64,000 nucleotides of DNA from Alteromonas sp. ASW11-130 (GCF_026183735.1 NZ_JAPFRE010000015.1:186001-250000); one strand, 5' to 3'. Counted from the stretch's first letter, positions 27,940 to 37,940 are shown. A program made the numbers and translations. Notes: generated from the sequence alone by a model not told the origin.

Positions 27940-29154
27940 ATGAATCGCATGCTACTGGCAATCAACGTTGTCGCCATGACAACCATTGCTTTTTCTTTCT
28001 CCTCTATGGCTACCCCTGCGTTCGATGCGTGTAAGGTCAAACTTCGCGATCAGGCTAAGCAATCGGGTGTTAGTCAGGAAGTAGCAGATAGCGTTTTTGA
28101 TAAATTGGTTTATCAACCCCGCGTAATAGAGCTGGATCGTAGTCAGCCTGAATTTGTGCAAACTTTTCCCAATTATTTCGGCAAGCGCGTGACCGACTGG
28201 CGGGTTGATAAGGGTCGACAGATGTATGCCCAGCACAAAACCCTGCTGGATAAACTTAATCGCAAGTTCGGCATTCCATCACACTATCTCATTGCATTCT
28301 GGGGGTTAGAGACAAACTTCGGTACCTATAAAGGAAAAATGCCGGTGCTGGATTCTTTAGCCACTTTGGCGTGTGACCCACGGCGCAGCACCTTTTTTAC
28401 CAAAGAATTGATAACGGCAATCAAATTGCTCGAACGTGAATCGTTAGATCAGGAAAAGATGGTGGGGTCTTGGGCCGGCGCTATGGGTCATACTCAGTTT
28501 ATGCCATCGGCCTATGCTCGATATGCGATTGATGGAGACGGCGATGGCCGTGTAGATTTGTGGGAAAGTGAAGAGGATGCATTAACGTCTGCAGCAAACT
28601 TTCTTGCAGAACTCGGTTGGCAACCGGGCGTGCGGTGGGGAAGAGAAGTACAACTTCCTGGGGGATTCGATTATGATTTAGCTGGTTATAATAACCGCCG
28701 TTCTTTAACCGAATGGCAGGAGATGGGCGTTACCAAGGCCAATGGTAAACCACTAGGTGAGAGTGACCTTACAGCTTACATTGTTGTACCCGCAGGTCAT
28801 GAAGGCCCTGCGTTTATCGCCTATCCTAACTTCCGCGTCATTATGCGTTGGAACAACTCTGAGTTTTATGCAATCGCCGTGGGGCATTTGGCCGATCGCA
28901 TCGTTCGTGGCAATAAGCTTGTAACCACTTTGCCTGTTTTACCCACTTATTCAAGAGACGATATTATCGCATTGCAAACAGCGCTTAATAAGGCGGGTAT
29001 AAATGTAGGCAAGCCCGATGGAATTATCGGTCCAGCAACGCGTAAAGGGATTCGCGCATTCCAACGCAAAAATAAGCTTATTGCTGATGGTTTCCCTAGC
29101 TTGGAAGTAATGGAAAAAGCCGGTGTAACGATAAGTGAAAAAGCCGAATCATAA
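27940..29154 (+). CDS. MltB-family lytic murein transglycosylase with peptidoglycan-binding domain
   Basis: Cleaves peptidoglycan glycan strands with formation of 1,6-anhydro-muramyl ends. It is 404 residues with a Sec signal peptide (ending AFSFSSMA, then TPAF) and no lipobox, so it is periplasmic. The SLT_2 domain carries catalytic Glu124 in AFWGLETNFGTYKG and the family block GSWAGAMGHTQFMPSAYAR. A C-terminal PG_binding_1 domain (LQTALNKAGINVGKPDGIIG) completes the usual MltB-like architecture. The start is ATG 27940, with AGGTGG 5 bases upstream; GTG 27931 is in frame but lies in that ribosome-binding site. hrpB begins 25 bases after the stop. Confidence 0.93.
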   Translation: MNRMLLAINVVAMTTIAFSFSSMATPAFDACKVKLRDQAKQSGVSQEVADSVFDKLVYQPRVIELDRSQPEFVQTFPNYFGKRVTDWRVDKGRQMYAQHKTLLDKLNRKFGIPSHYLIAFWGLETNFGTYKGKMPVLDSLATLACDPRRSTFFTKELITAIKLLERESLDQEKMVGSWAGAMGHTQFMPSAYARYAIDGDGDGRVDLWESEEDALTSAANFLAELGWQPGVRWGREVQLPGGFDYDLAGYNNRRSLTEWQEMGVTKANGKPLGESDLTAYIVVPAGHEGPAFIAYPNFRVIMRWNNSEFYAIAVGHLADRIVRGNKLVTTLPVLPTYSRDDIIALQTALNKAGINVGKPDGIIGPATRKGIRAFQRKNKLIADGFPSLEVMEKAGVTISEKAES

Positions 29155-29179
29155 GCAAACATCAGTTGAAGTCGCTTAA

Positions 29180-31657
29180 GTGAACAAACAGGAAGCCTTT
29201 CCGGCCTATGCAATATCAGCCTCATTATGCGAGGCAATACAAACCAATAATGTCATAGTATCCGCGCCTCCTGGCGCGGGTAAATCCACTGTATTACCAC
29301 TTAGTTTACTGCGGCAAAAACTACCCGGGCGCATTTTATTGATGCAGCCGCGACGCGTAGTAGTTCGTAGTCTGGCGCATTACTTAGCAGCGCAGTTAGG
29401 TGAACCAGTAGGCCAGACTATTGGGTACCGAATGCGCGGTGAAAGCAAGGTCAGCCAAGAAACTCAACTTGAAATTATCACTGAAGGAATACTTTCACGC
29501 CGCATTCAAAATGATCCGGAACTCGCTGATGTCAGCGTTATTATTTTTGATGAATTCCATGAACGCAGTATTCACAGCGATTTTGGCTTAGCATTAGCAC
29601 TCGAAGTACAGCAGGGCTTAAGAGATGACATTCGGCTGGTTGTTATGTCTGCCACATTGGATGTGCAAGGTTTACAAACCCTGTTACCGGATGCGGTAAA
29701 TTTGAATTCTGAAGGGAAAATGTATCCCGTCGAGGAGTACTATTGCGGACACGTTAAGCCTGAACACATTGTTTCAACCATGGTCGCTACAATTGAACAG
29801 GCCTGCACAGAAGTAAGCGGGGATATACTCGCTTTTTTACCTGGGGCGGGGGCTATCCGAAAGGTCAGACGACAGCTAGAAAGTAGCAAGCTTAACCCTC
29901 ACGTGGCCATCCACGAACTCTTTGGAGCGCTTGAAAAGTCCGCCCAACTAGCAGCATTATCGCCGGATCCTACTGGCAAGCAAAAAGTTATTTTGGCGAC
30001 CAATATCGCCGAAACCAGTTTGACTATTGCTAATATTGAAGCTGTGGTTGATTCCGGGTTAGAAAATGTCGCTACATATCAACTTGATGGTGGTTTTACA
30101 CAACTAAGCCAACAGATGATATCACAGGCATCTGCCACTCAGCGGAAAGGTCGTGCGGGACGGTTACGCGAAGGTAAATGCTATCGGTTATGGGCAAAAG
30201 AACAGCATGACCGACTGGCGAAACACGCCCAACCGCAAATTCTACTCGAAGATATAGCACCATTATTGCTCCAGTCATTAGCCTGGGGCAGCCAGCTTAA
30301 AGATATGGCATTACTGGATATGCCAAGTTCTTCACAACTGTCAGCCGCCACGGATGCTTTGCAGCGATTGGGTGCAATCGATAATCAACACATTACACCC
30401 TATGGTAGAAAGTTAGCTGCTTTCCCTTGCCATCCCGCTATTGCTCACATGCTACTAAAATCCATAGAGTTCAGTGAACATCATGCTGCTGCCGCGGCAT
30501 TTATTGCTGCACTTTACGAAGAAAATACGGTTCGCAGTAATTATTTGAGCGTCGCGGAGGTAATTCAGCACGCTGAGCCACAGGGATTGAAGCGAATAAA
30601 ACAACAGGCTGCTAGGTACTTTCGACTGATAAGTAAGCGTGCGTTACCGCCCTATAATACGTTGACAGAAAATGAATTTGCTATCGCTATCGCCCTTGCG
30701 TTCCCCCAGCATCTTGCCGTTAATAGTTCCCACTGCGTATACAAGCTAGCGAATGGGAAAAGAGCGAGTGTGCCATCAGAAATTAATGAGTCAGCTCAGT
30801 GGATTGCAGTTCTGCATGCGCAGTCTGTTGGTGGCGAGTTAATCATTCGACAATATCAGGCGATCACACAAAGTCAGGTTCAATCATTGTATCCTGACGG
30901 CTTTGCTACGGAAAAGCAGGTGTATTACAACGATGAAAATAAAAAAATGCAGGCGCGCCAGATAAGGCGATTTGGAGAAATCATTCTCGATAGCAGTCCA
31001 TTGCCTGAGGTACCTAAATCTCAATTCGCCCAAGCCTGGTTAGCTTATCTGGGAACGTTACCCTCACACCAGTGGCCGTTTGATGAGAAAGCATGGCAAT
31101 GGTGGTATCGCGTGAAAATTGCCAAAACCTTAAATATATCGCAACCCCAAGCGTTCAGTTCACCAACAGCATGGCCGACGTTCTCTAATCCCTTTACTGA
31201 CCTGTCGCCAGATTTTTGGCTGGACAAACTCGCCACGTGCAAAAGGTGGGAAGCGGTGGAACAACTGCCGTGGAAATCGCTGCTTAACCAGGCGTTGGAT
31301 TGGCCTCAGCAACATGCACTTGATGTCTATCTACCAGAAACATTGTGCATTCCATCTAAGCGCAATGTTGCCATTAAATACAACGACGCTGGCAGTGCTA
31401 CCGTTTCGGTGAAGATACAAGAAATGTACGGCGAAACGAACTCTATCCGCTTGGCTGACGGAAAGTTGCCGGTGACATTCTCATTACTTTCTCCTGCGGG
31501 GCGACCGTTACAAACCACACAAGACTTAGCCCGATTTTGGAAGGGTAGCTACCGAGAAATTCAAAAAGAAATGAAAGGCCGTTATCCCAAACATTTCTGG
31601 TCAGACAATCCAGCTACTGCCACCCCCACTACGCGAACGAAAAAGTTTATGGAGTAA
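29180..31657 (+). CDS. hrpB: ATP-dependent RNA helicase HrpB
   Basis: An 825-residue DEAH-box helicase of the HrpB family; cellular role poorly known. Motif I is SAPPGAGKST (about 31-40), motif II DEFHER, motif III SAT, motif V TNIAETSLTI and motif VI QRKGRAGRLREG. The helicase-associated and HrpB C-terminal regions follow, ending in the typical PxYPKHFWSDNP segment. The start is GTG at 29180; there is no clear Shine-Dalgarno sequence, but the following residues (NKQEAFPAYAISASL) match the expected short lead-in to motif I. It may be co-transcribed with the upstream transglycosylase gene (25-base gap). Confidence 0.95.
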   Translation: MNKQEAFPAYAISASLCEAIQTNNVIVSAPPGAGKSTVLPLSLLRQKLPGRILLMQPRRVVVRSLAHYLAAQLGEPVGQTIGYRMRGESKVSQETQLEIITEGILSRRIQNDPELADVSVIIFDEFHERSIHSDFGLALALEVQQGLRDDIRLVVMSATLDVQGLQTLLPDAVNLNSEGKMYPVEEYYCGHVKPEHIVSTMVATIEQACTEVSGDILAFLPGAGAIRKVRRQLESSKLNPHVAIHELFGALEKSAQLAALSPDPTGKQKVILATNIAETSLTIANIEAVVDSGLENVATYQLDGGFTQLSQQMISQASATQRKGRAGRLREGKCYRLWAKEQHDRLAKHAQPQILLEDIAPLLLQSLAWGSQLKDMALLDMPSSSQLSAATDALQRLGAIDNQHITPYGRKLAAFPCHPAIAHMLLKSIEFSEHHAAAAAFIAALYEENTVRSNYLSVAEVIQHAEPQGLKRIKQQAARYFRLISKRALPPYNTLTENEFAIAIALAFPQHLAVNSSHCVYKLANGKRASVPSEINESAQWIAVLHAQSVGGELIIRQYQAITQSQVQSLYPDGFATEKQVYYNDENKKMQARQIRRFGEIILDSSPLPEVPKSQFAQAWLAYLGTLPSHQWPFDEKAWQWWYRVKIAKTLNISQPQAFSSPTAWPTFSNPFTDLSPDFWLDKLATCKRWEAVEQLPWKSLLNQALDWPQQHALDVYLPETLCIPSKRNVAIKYNDAGSATVSVKIQEMYGETNSIRLADGKLPVTFSLLSPAGRPLQTTQDLARFWKGSYREIQKEMKGRYPKHFWSDNPATATPTTRTKKFME

Positions 31658-31720
31658 ACCTCCCCCTCTCTTTATCTTCAGCTTCAGGCTAATGTGAAAG
31701 CGGGTCATCTATAGTAACGG

Positions 31721-31778
31721 ACGGGAAATAGGTCCATCTGTCGCATCTCCCCCTTCCTATTTGTCACTTTCCCGTTTT
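31721..31778 (+). terminator. Probable hrpB terminator
   Basis: ACGGGAAA (31721-31728) pairs exactly with TTTCCCGT (31768-31775), with a further partial AGG/CCT pairing inside, and is followed by TTT. The loop is long, so confidence is moderate. Confidence 0.5.
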
Positions 31779-31795
31779 AACTAGTCAATATTATA

Positions 31796-32308
31796 CTACT
31801 TTAAATTACCTTCGAATTTCGGCACGGGTCGCAACTTGGCTTCTTCAGCGGTAGTCACTTTTCCATTGTCTGCAATATCTTGTATGAGCCATTCCATCTC
31901 TTTAATTTCTTTGCGTTGGGCCTTAATAATCCCATCAGCTAGTTCACGTACCCTCACATCTTCAATATTAGAGCGTTCGCTGGTTAATATCGCGATAGAA
32001 TGATGAGGGATCATTGCCTTCATATAGGACGTGCCAGATACCGTAGATTGAGAACGCACGAGATACAAACACCCTGCAAATATCACGAAAGCGCTAATAA
32101 AAATGGCCATGTTGAGCTTTTTATTTGTATACATGCCAAGCATAAATGCCAACATAATTATCGCCATAACCGCACCCATATAGAGCGCCATATAGCTTCT
32201 TGTTTCGCTAAACCAAACATGAGAAAACGCGTAAGTGTTTAGGTACATCATGATGAACATAGCAATTGTAGAAGTAAGTATCATTGCTACAAATTTTGTG
32301 TACTTCAT
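31796..32308 (-). CDS. DUF305-domain membrane protein
   Basis: A 170-residue protein with three N-terminal hydrophobic segments (about 7-27, 40-60 and 66-84). A soluble DUF305 segment follows (YMKAMIPHHSIAILTSERSN, then ADGIIKAQRKEIKEMEWLI), with the conserved HH pair. DUF305 proteins are ferritin-like four-helix proteins often found in copper and metal-resistance clusters. Downstream it converges with hrpB. The Cys-rich protein on the same strand upstream, 490 bases away, supports a metal-related role, but no metal-responsive operator was identified. Confidence 0.85.
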   Translation of the reverse strand: MKYTKFVAMILTSTIAMFIMMYLNTYAFSHVWFSETRSYMALYMGAVMAIIMLAFMLGMYTNKKLNMAIFISAFVIFAGCLYLVRSQSTVSGTSYMKAMIPHHSIAILTSERSNIEDVRVRELADGIIKAQRKEIKEMEWLIQDIADNGKVTTAEEAKLRPVPKFEGNLK

Positions 32309-32798
32309 GTGTAATCCCTTTTTTCTTGAGTGACTTTATGAAACAAAATTACGTTTAGGTTTTCAATTTTAGTACCATGGCCGGGAATACGAAAATAACG
32401 TTTACGCATCCCCCTAGTTACCGTATGAGCATTGGAGTACCACCACATCTGTGCTAGTTCAGTAACATTCGTGAACACACTTCAGTCTGTAAACCCTTAC
32501 CGCTTCATCGCAACGGTACTTCGGGTATTGTTCTCACCTATGTGGCCTTTTACAACGTGGCTTAGGACATTAAACTGTGAGTAACCCTCTTCATCTACAA
32601 GAGCGTATAATTGCCAAGAGAACAGCGAAGAGGGCTTTTGTTGCGTCAATTACTGCTGTAGGTTGTCCAATATTTATTAAGGATGCTCAAAGTTTAACTT
32701 GAAGTTACAACGCTATTGAAAGTGCGATAAAGAAAATTGTTCAACTGGCATCTTTGTCGCACTTCTCAATTTTTAATGTAAATTAGGTTTAATGTGGT
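32309..32798. other. Intergenic region between metal-related genes
   Basis: About 490 bases without a supported gene. It contains a dyad CCCTCTTC (32583-32590) / GAAGAGGG (32629-32636) followed by CTTTT, possibly a terminator-like structure on the plus strand. A 41-codon GTG frame across it is not convincing. Confidence 0.4.
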
Positions 32799-33128
32799 CT
32801 AGGCCGCCATTTTCCGACACTCTTCAGCGCAAGCTTTGCAAGCTCTGGCGCATTCTTGACAATGGTCGTGTTCGTGTTGGGCACAAGTTTCTCCACAGGA
32901 TTCACATATATCCGCGCAGAGGCGACAAATTTTTTCTGCATAGTCGCTTCCTCGCGCCATTGCCGCGGCGGCAAGCCTACAGATATCTGCGCAGTCAAGA
33001 TCGGTACGAATACACTCTGCCATTTTTTCTGGATCAGGTTCTTGCAAACAGGCCGTTGCACAATGATCGCAGGCAGATGCACATTTATAACAGGCTTCAA
33101 TACAACTTTTGAATTTCTCGTGAGACAT
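32799..33128 (-). CDS. Cys-rich four-helix-bundle protein (DUF326 / copper-storage type)
   Basis: A 109-residue protein with about 19 cysteines in CxxC and CxxxC spacing along predicted helices (for example FKSCIEACYKCASACDHC, CQECARACKACAEEC). This matches the four-helix-bundle copper-binding family related to Csp copper-storage proteins, in which Cys side chains line the bundle and bind many Cu(I) ions. There is no signal peptide, so it is probably cytosolic. The ATG at 33128 is chosen because it starts directly before the first Cys repeat; a longer frame in a different register is a shadow. Its neighbour on the same strand is a DUF305 protein. Confidence 0.88.
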   Translation of the reverse strand: MSHEKFKSCIEACYKCASACDHCATACLQEPDPEKMAECIRTDLDCADICRLAAAAMARGSDYAEKICRLCADICESCGETCAQHEHDHCQECARACKACAEECRKMAA

Positions 33129-33361
33129 AGAATTGTTTCCTCATGATAACTGTTTATACAATGAATTTGTCTATACAACTAACTTCGGAAGTCATAAAAA
33201 AGCAACACTTGTACCGATAACTCAACTGCCTGTATAGAAAAGGATTTAACCCATTTAGCCCGTTTTACTCGTCCATAATAATTTATAATTCCTTGTAAAA
33301 AATACTTTGTTCTTCTTTATAAGTGCAAAACTTACTTACGCAAATATAAGAAGGAATGATA

Positions 33362-33457
33362 ATGAACCTGCGCAAAGCACAATCGATTCTCTATTATGAA
33401 GCAGCGTTTGGGTCATTTATTATGGGCGTAATTAAACTCTTAAAAAGTACAATTTGA
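33362..33457 (+). CDS. Possible 31-residue peptide
   Basis: A short frame starting ATG with AAGGA 7 bases upstream, encoding MNLRKAQSILYYEAAFGSFI and a basic end (GVIKLLKSTI). The good ribosome-binding site is the only support; no homologue is known to me. The rest of the 33129-33635 spacer shows nothing else I can support. Confidence 0.3.
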   Translation: MNLRKAQSILYYEAAFGSFIMGVIKLLKSTI

Positions 33458-33635
33458 TGCGTTTAACAACCCACTTTTTGTAGCCGTTCCCGGTACCGTT
33501 CTTTAATCACTAAAAACGGTGTAAGGCCATCATTTAGATAAATTAGTAATAACGCAGATAACTTATCCGGAAAACATTGAAAGGGTAGCAATCGCTTAGG
33601 TATTCTAAGTGGCAAATGCGTTTCAGGAAAAAACT

Positions 33636-34259
33636 ATGCGATGTTTTATCGGGTTAGAATTAAGTGCTCAGCAAAAGCTTGCCTTACAAAGCTGGCAGCA
33701 GAAAGCGCTGCCAGAAATTCGCAGCCGTCAGCAAACACCATCTGTTAACCAACAAAACAAGAAAAGAATACGCAGTGCGCCAGCGATTCCAGTAGCGGTA
33801 CCTGTTGCAAACTATCATATTACACTAGCATTTTTAGGCGCTATATCTTCAAAACAACTAGAGTCTTTAATTACGCACCTGGATAAGATACATGCACATC
33901 CGGTAACGTTACAGCTTACTCAGAGTGGCTATTGGCAAAAACCTAAAATCGTTTTTGTCGCCCCTGACCACGTCCCAGAATCGTTAAGTTCATTACATAC
34001 ACAGGTGAGAAAGGGGGCCAGAGAGGCAGGGATTGAGACAGAAAGTCGAAACTACCAACCCCATGTCACGTTAGTAAGAAAAGCTGCCCCCTCCTTACCA
34101 CCGCCTCTTTTTGCGCCTGAGATTAATTGTCAATTCGATGCTTTTCATTTATTTGAATCGGTTTCTACGCCCAATGGTGTCAGCTATCCTATTCGCCACA
34201 GCTGGAAATTGACCCCTAATATGAGCACCAGAGAGCGGTTGAGAAAAGGTTTTCTCTAA
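33636..34259 (+). CDS. thpR: RNA 2',3'-cyclic phosphodiesterase
   Basis: A LigT/ThpR-family 2H phosphoesterase that opens 2',3'-cyclic phosphates on RNA ends. It has the two catalytic HxT motifs, YHITLAFLG and PHVTLVRK, and the typical start MRCFIGLELSAQQK. At 207 residues it is longer than E. coli ThpR (176), mainly because of a Gln/Lys/Pro-rich insertion of about 25 residues before the first HxT motif (RSRQQTPSVNQQNKKRIRSA). The frame runs back to a GTG at 33609, but the ATG at 33636 has AGGAAAA upstream and the natural N-terminus. In E. coli thpR lies next to hrpB; here the two metal-related genes separate them. Confidence 0.92.
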   Translation: MRCFIGLELSAQQKLALQSWQQKALPEIRSRQQTPSVNQQNKKRIRSAPAIPVAVPVANYHITLAFLGAISSKQLESLITHLDKIHAHPVTLQLTQSGYWQKPKIVFVAPDHVPESLSSLHTQVRKGAREAGIETESRNYQPHVTLVRKAAPSLPPPLFAPEINCQFDAFHLFESVSTPNGVSYPIRHSWKLTPNMSTRERLRKGFL

Positions 34260-34757
34260 AAAGGCTTACCACAATTTAAGGAACCGTTATTAGTTTCCCT
34301 TATACACCGCCTGAATTCGCCGAATGTTACAGACTTCTTCTTAGTAAAAAAATTAATGTGTAGTCTGCCGTACTTATGTCAGTGCGCGAGAGTAACGATC
34401 CCGCATCAAATAGCCAATCTTTCGCTACGTTGATGAAAGGTATGAAGACGTGTAACTTAGTTAGCGTTGCTCAGTTTTCGTATATGAGGGCAAACCGACT
34501 TGTTTTTGTATAATTTTTACGTCCGCTCAATTCTCTGTGACCACCCGCTTAGCTTCTGTAGCCGCGGCTCCACCGGCCGATTGACTTCTCATTAGGACAA
34601 ATGCGTTGATCGTCGCCTATCTTCTTATCTTAAATAGTAAACATGAACGCAAGGGTGTAGTGGCAAAGTTGAAATACTATAGTCGATTTTACCGGTTTAC
34701 TCTTAGTGGCTTATCAAGGTAAATAGTGGGTAAGTTTCGAAGCTTTTAGGGAACGCT
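34260..34757. other. Intergenic region, thpR / purU
   Basis: About 0.5 kb with frequent stops. No gene, RNA or repeat was recognised. A good ribosome-binding site for purU (AGGGAA) lies at its end. Confidence 0.5.
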
Positions 34758-35612
34758 ATGCAAAAAACTTACAGATTACTTATTGATTGCCCCGATCAGG
34801 TAGGTCTGGTCGCAGCGGTATCACAATTTTTAGCACAACATAATGCGGCAATTGTTGAAGCAAACCATCATACAGATGTAGCCACTCAGCGTTTTTTTAT
34901 GCGCCATGAGATTTGCGCGGATTCGGTCAATCTTGACCATCAAACCTTTAGCCGAGCTTTCGATGAAATGGCAAAACAGTACCAGATGCGATGGAAACTG
35001 TCAGATTCTCTGCATAAACCACGTATTGCCTTGCTCGCGAGCAAGGAAAGTCATTGTTTGGTCGATTTACTGCATCGTTGGCATACCGGTGAGTTACACG
35101 CTGAGATCGCCTGCGTAATTGCAAACCATCAACAAATGAAAAAGTTTGCAGACTGGTATGAAGTGCCCTTTTATCACCTTGATTTCCAGCATCAAGACAA
35201 ACGCGTGGCTTTTGACCAAATCGAACGGCTCATAGATGAACTTCAGGTGGACGTAACCATACTTGCGCGTTTTATGCAGATACTTCCAAATCATTTGTGC
35301 ACAAAGCTCTTCGGAAAAATCATTAACATTCATCATAGCTTTTTACCCTCTTTCGCGGGGGCGCGTCCCTACCAACAAGCCTATGACCGCGGGGTCAAAC
35401 TCATTGGTGCAACCTGCCACTACGTTACCGCCGACTTAGATGAAGGCCCTATCATTGAACAAAGTGTGAAACGCATTAGTCACAGTGATAATCCTGCTGA
35501 TATGGTACGAAAAGGAAAAGACTGCGAAGTGACAGCGTTAGCGCACGGTGTTCGCTATCATCTGCAAGATAGGGTAATTATCCACCAGAATAAAACAGTG
35601 GTATTTGCCTAG
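34758..35612 (+). CDS. purU: Formyltetrahydrofolate deformylase
   Basis: Hydrolyses 10-formyl-THF to THF and formate, supplying formate and balancing one-carbon pools. The 284 residues comprise an N-terminal ACT domain (YRLLIDCPDQVGLVAAVSQF) and a formyltransferase-fold domain. The active-site region is IINIHHSFLPSFAGARPY, with the catalytic Asp in ADLDEGPIIEQ. Length and motifs are very close to E. coli PurU (280). ATG 34758 has AGGGAA 5 bases upstream. It is monocistronic; the next gene starts 120 bases later. Confidence 0.95.
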   Translation: MQKTYRLLIDCPDQVGLVAAVSQFLAQHNAAIVEANHHTDVATQRFFMRHEICADSVNLDHQTFSRAFDEMAKQYQMRWKLSDSLHKPRIALLASKESHCLVDLLHRWHTGELHAEIACVIANHQQMKKFADWYEVPFYHLDFQHQDKRVAFDQIERLIDELQVDVTILARFMQILPNHLCTKLFGKIINIHHSFLPSFAGARPYQQAYDRGVKLIGATCHYVTADLDEGPIIEQSVKRISHSDNPADMVRKGKDCEVTALAHGVRYHLQDRVIIHQNKTVVFA

Positions 35613-35733
35613 TTTTATACGAAATATTATTTTTGTGAGCTATTCAGCACAACTACGCGATAGAAGACGTTTAACTTATTAACAGCATCCTCTACTATGG
35701 CAACGTTTAAAACGACAACAATGGAATCAAACC

Positions 35734-37926
35734 ATGGGAAAACTCAAAACCACTCTCACCGCAGCAGCGGTTTTATTAGCCTTAGGCGCTTGCTCGGAGC
35801 AAAAAGCAGAACAAAATGAGCAAACAGCAGCGATCGACAATACAATGACTGACCAATCCAAATCATACGACAACATTCTATTAAATGAGTATGAAGGCCC
35901 TTATGGTGGGGTGCCTGCATTCGATCAAATGAAGCTGGAAGATTTAAAGCCTGCCCTGGAAAAGGGTATGGACTTACAGCGTAAAGAAATAGCGGAAATC
36001 GCAAATAACCCTGAACCACCTACATTTGAGAATACAATTGTAGCGATGGAACGAGCGGGCCAGGAACTTGGTAATGTCTTCACCTATTACGGTATCTGGA
36101 GCGCTAATATGTCAAGCCCTGAATTTCGTGAGATTCAGGCCGAAATGTCGCCGGTATTATCTTCTTTCTTCACCGAGATCACTCAAAACGAGAAATTATT
36201 TGAACGGGTGAAAGCGGTTTATGAAGGAGAGGAATATAAAAATCTGGGGACGGAAGAGCAGCGCATCACTTGGTTAACTTACAATAATTTTGCGCATAAT
36301 GGCGCAGCTTTAGAAGGTGAGAAAAAACAGCGCTACGCAGAAATCAATAAAGAGTTAGCATCACTTTACACGCAGTTTTCGACCAACATTCTGGCCGACG
36401 AAGAAGGTTATGTAACATATATAACTGAAGATCAGTTAGATGGGTTACCTGATTCGTTTGTAAAAGCTGCAGCAGCGGCGGCAGAATCCCGTGGTGAGAA
36501 AGGCAAATATGCTATTACTAACACCCGTTCATCAATGGATCCGTTCCTTACTTACTCCACTGACCGTGAGTTACGCGAAAAAGTATGGCGTACTTATTAT
36601 AACCGTGGAGACAATGCAGACGAGTCAGACAACAACGACATCATCAAACAAATCCTGAAACTTCGCCATGAGCGCGTTCAGTTACAAGGTTACGACAACT
36701 ACGCCGAGTGGCGTCTAGAAGATCGTATGGCTAAAAATCCTGAAAATGCCATGGATCTCATGATGAAAGTCTGGCCAGCAGCCATTGCTCGGGTTGAAGA
36801 AGAAGTAGCCGATATGCAAAAAATTGCAGATGAAGAAGGTGCTGATATTACTATCAAACCTTGGGATTACCGGTTTTACGCAGAAAAAGTCCGTCAGGCT
36901 AAGTATGATCTTGATTCAAACGAAGTAAAACAATATTTGCAGTTAGATAAACTACGCGATGCTATGTTCTACGTTGCGGGCCGTCTGTTTAACTTTGAGT
37001 TTAAAGCGGTTCCTGAAGGTGAAGTGCCGGTTTGGAATGAAGATGTAAAAGTATGGGAAGTATTGGACAAAGACAGTAAAGAACACATCGGTCTTTGGTA
37101 CCTTGACCCCTTCGCACGTCAAGGCAAGCGTTCTGGAGCGTGGGCTACAACTTATCGTAGTTACACTACATTTGATGGTAAAGAAACGGTGCTATCATCG
37201 AACAACTCCAATTTTGTAAAAGGCCCAGAAGGTGAACCTACGCTGATCTCTTGGGACGATGCAGAAACCTACTTCCATGAATTTGGTCACGCCCTGCACT
37301 TTTTATCGTCTGATGTGAAGTACCCCACATCTCACTCTGGTGTACGTGATTACACTGAGTTTCAGTCGCAACTTCTAGAGCGTTGGTTAACCACTGACGA
37401 AGTCATTAACCAATACCTGGTCCATTATCAAACGGGCGAGCCAATTCCCGATGAGCTGGTAAATAAAATTAAGAAAGCCGCAACGTTTAATGAAGGCTTT
37501 AAAACAACCGAATATCTAGCTTCAGCTATTATGGACTTAAAATACCACACTACTGATCCAGCTAATATTGACCCTGATACGTTTGAGCGTGAAGAGTTGA
37601 AAAAGCTTAACATGCCAGAAGAGATCGTAATGCGTCACCGCAGCCCTCATTTCGGTCACGTTTTCTCAGGTGAAGGCTATGCAGCAGCCTATTATGGTTA
37701 TATGTGGGCAGAAGTATTAACGGCTGATGCCTCTGAAGCTTTTGCACAAGCACCTGGCGGCTTTTACGATAAAGAAGTGGGCGACAGATTGGTCAAATAT
37801 TTGTTCTCAGTTCGTAACGCAATGGATCCAGCGGAGGCTTATCAAAAATTCCGTGGTCGAGATGCTGATGTTGAAGCGCTGATGCGTGATCGCGGCTTCC
37901 CCGTGCCTAAAGATGACGATAAATAA
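35734..37926 (+). CDS. M3-family metallopeptidase (Dcp-like), lipoprotein
   Basis: A 730-residue zinc peptidase of the thimet oligopeptidase/peptidyl-dipeptidase family. The N-terminus has a lipobox (LLALGACSEQ), so unlike E. coli Dcp it should be exported and lipid-anchored; an Asn/Gln/Glu-rich linker follows. The zinc motif is YFHEFGHALHF (around residue 515), with the third-ligand Glu region DYTEFQSQLLERW and the C-terminal substrate-binding Tyr-rich block GEGYAAAYYGYMWAE. It probably trims short peptides in the periplasm. The exact specificity, dipeptidyl carboxypeptidase or oligopeptidase, is not decidable by eye. It is monocistronic with a strong terminator after it. Confidence 0.92.
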   Translation: MGKLKTTLTAAAVLLALGACSEQKAEQNEQTAAIDNTMTDQSKSYDNILLNEYEGPYGGVPAFDQMKLEDLKPALEKGMDLQRKEIAEIANNPEPPTFENTIVAMERAGQELGNVFTYYGIWSANMSSPEFREIQAEMSPVLSSFFTEITQNEKLFERVKAVYEGEEYKNLGTEEQRITWLTYNNFAHNGAALEGEKKQRYAEINKELASLYTQFSTNILADEEGYVTYITEDQLDGLPDSFVKAAAAAAESRGEKGKYAITNTRSSMDPFLTYSTDRELREKVWRTYYNRGDNADESDNNDIIKQILKLRHERVQLQGYDNYAEWRLEDRMAKNPENAMDLMMKVWPAAIARVEEEVADMQKIADEEGADITIKPWDYRFYAEKVRQAKYDLDSNEVKQYLQLDKLRDAMFYVAGRLFNFEFKAVPEGEVPVWNEDVKVWEVLDKDSKEHIGLWYLDPFARQGKRSGAWATTYRSYTTFDGKETVLSSNNSNFVKGPEGEPTLISWDDAETYFHEFGHALHFLSSDVKYPTSHSGVRDYTEFQSQLLERWLTTDEVINQYLVHYQTGEPIPDELVNKIKKAATFNEGFKTTEYLASAIMDLKYHTTDPANIDPDTFEREELKKLNMPEEIVMRHRSPHFGHVFSGEGYAAAYYGYMWAEVLTADASEAFAQAPGGFYDKEVGDRLVKYLFSVRNAMDPAEAYQKFRGRDADVEALMRDRGFPVPKDDDK

Positions 37927-37940
37927 TTATTTCGTTTTAT

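Noticed and set aside
32577..32702. 41-codon GTG frame in the DUF305 / Cys-rich protein spacer
   Set aside because: Weak ribosome-binding site at poor spacing; composition is not convincing.
33463..33630. Minus-strand open frame of about 56 codons opposite the thpR start
   Set aside because: It reads protein-like (ending ERLQKVGC) but has no ATG/GTG start with a ribosome-binding site and overlaps the thpR leader.
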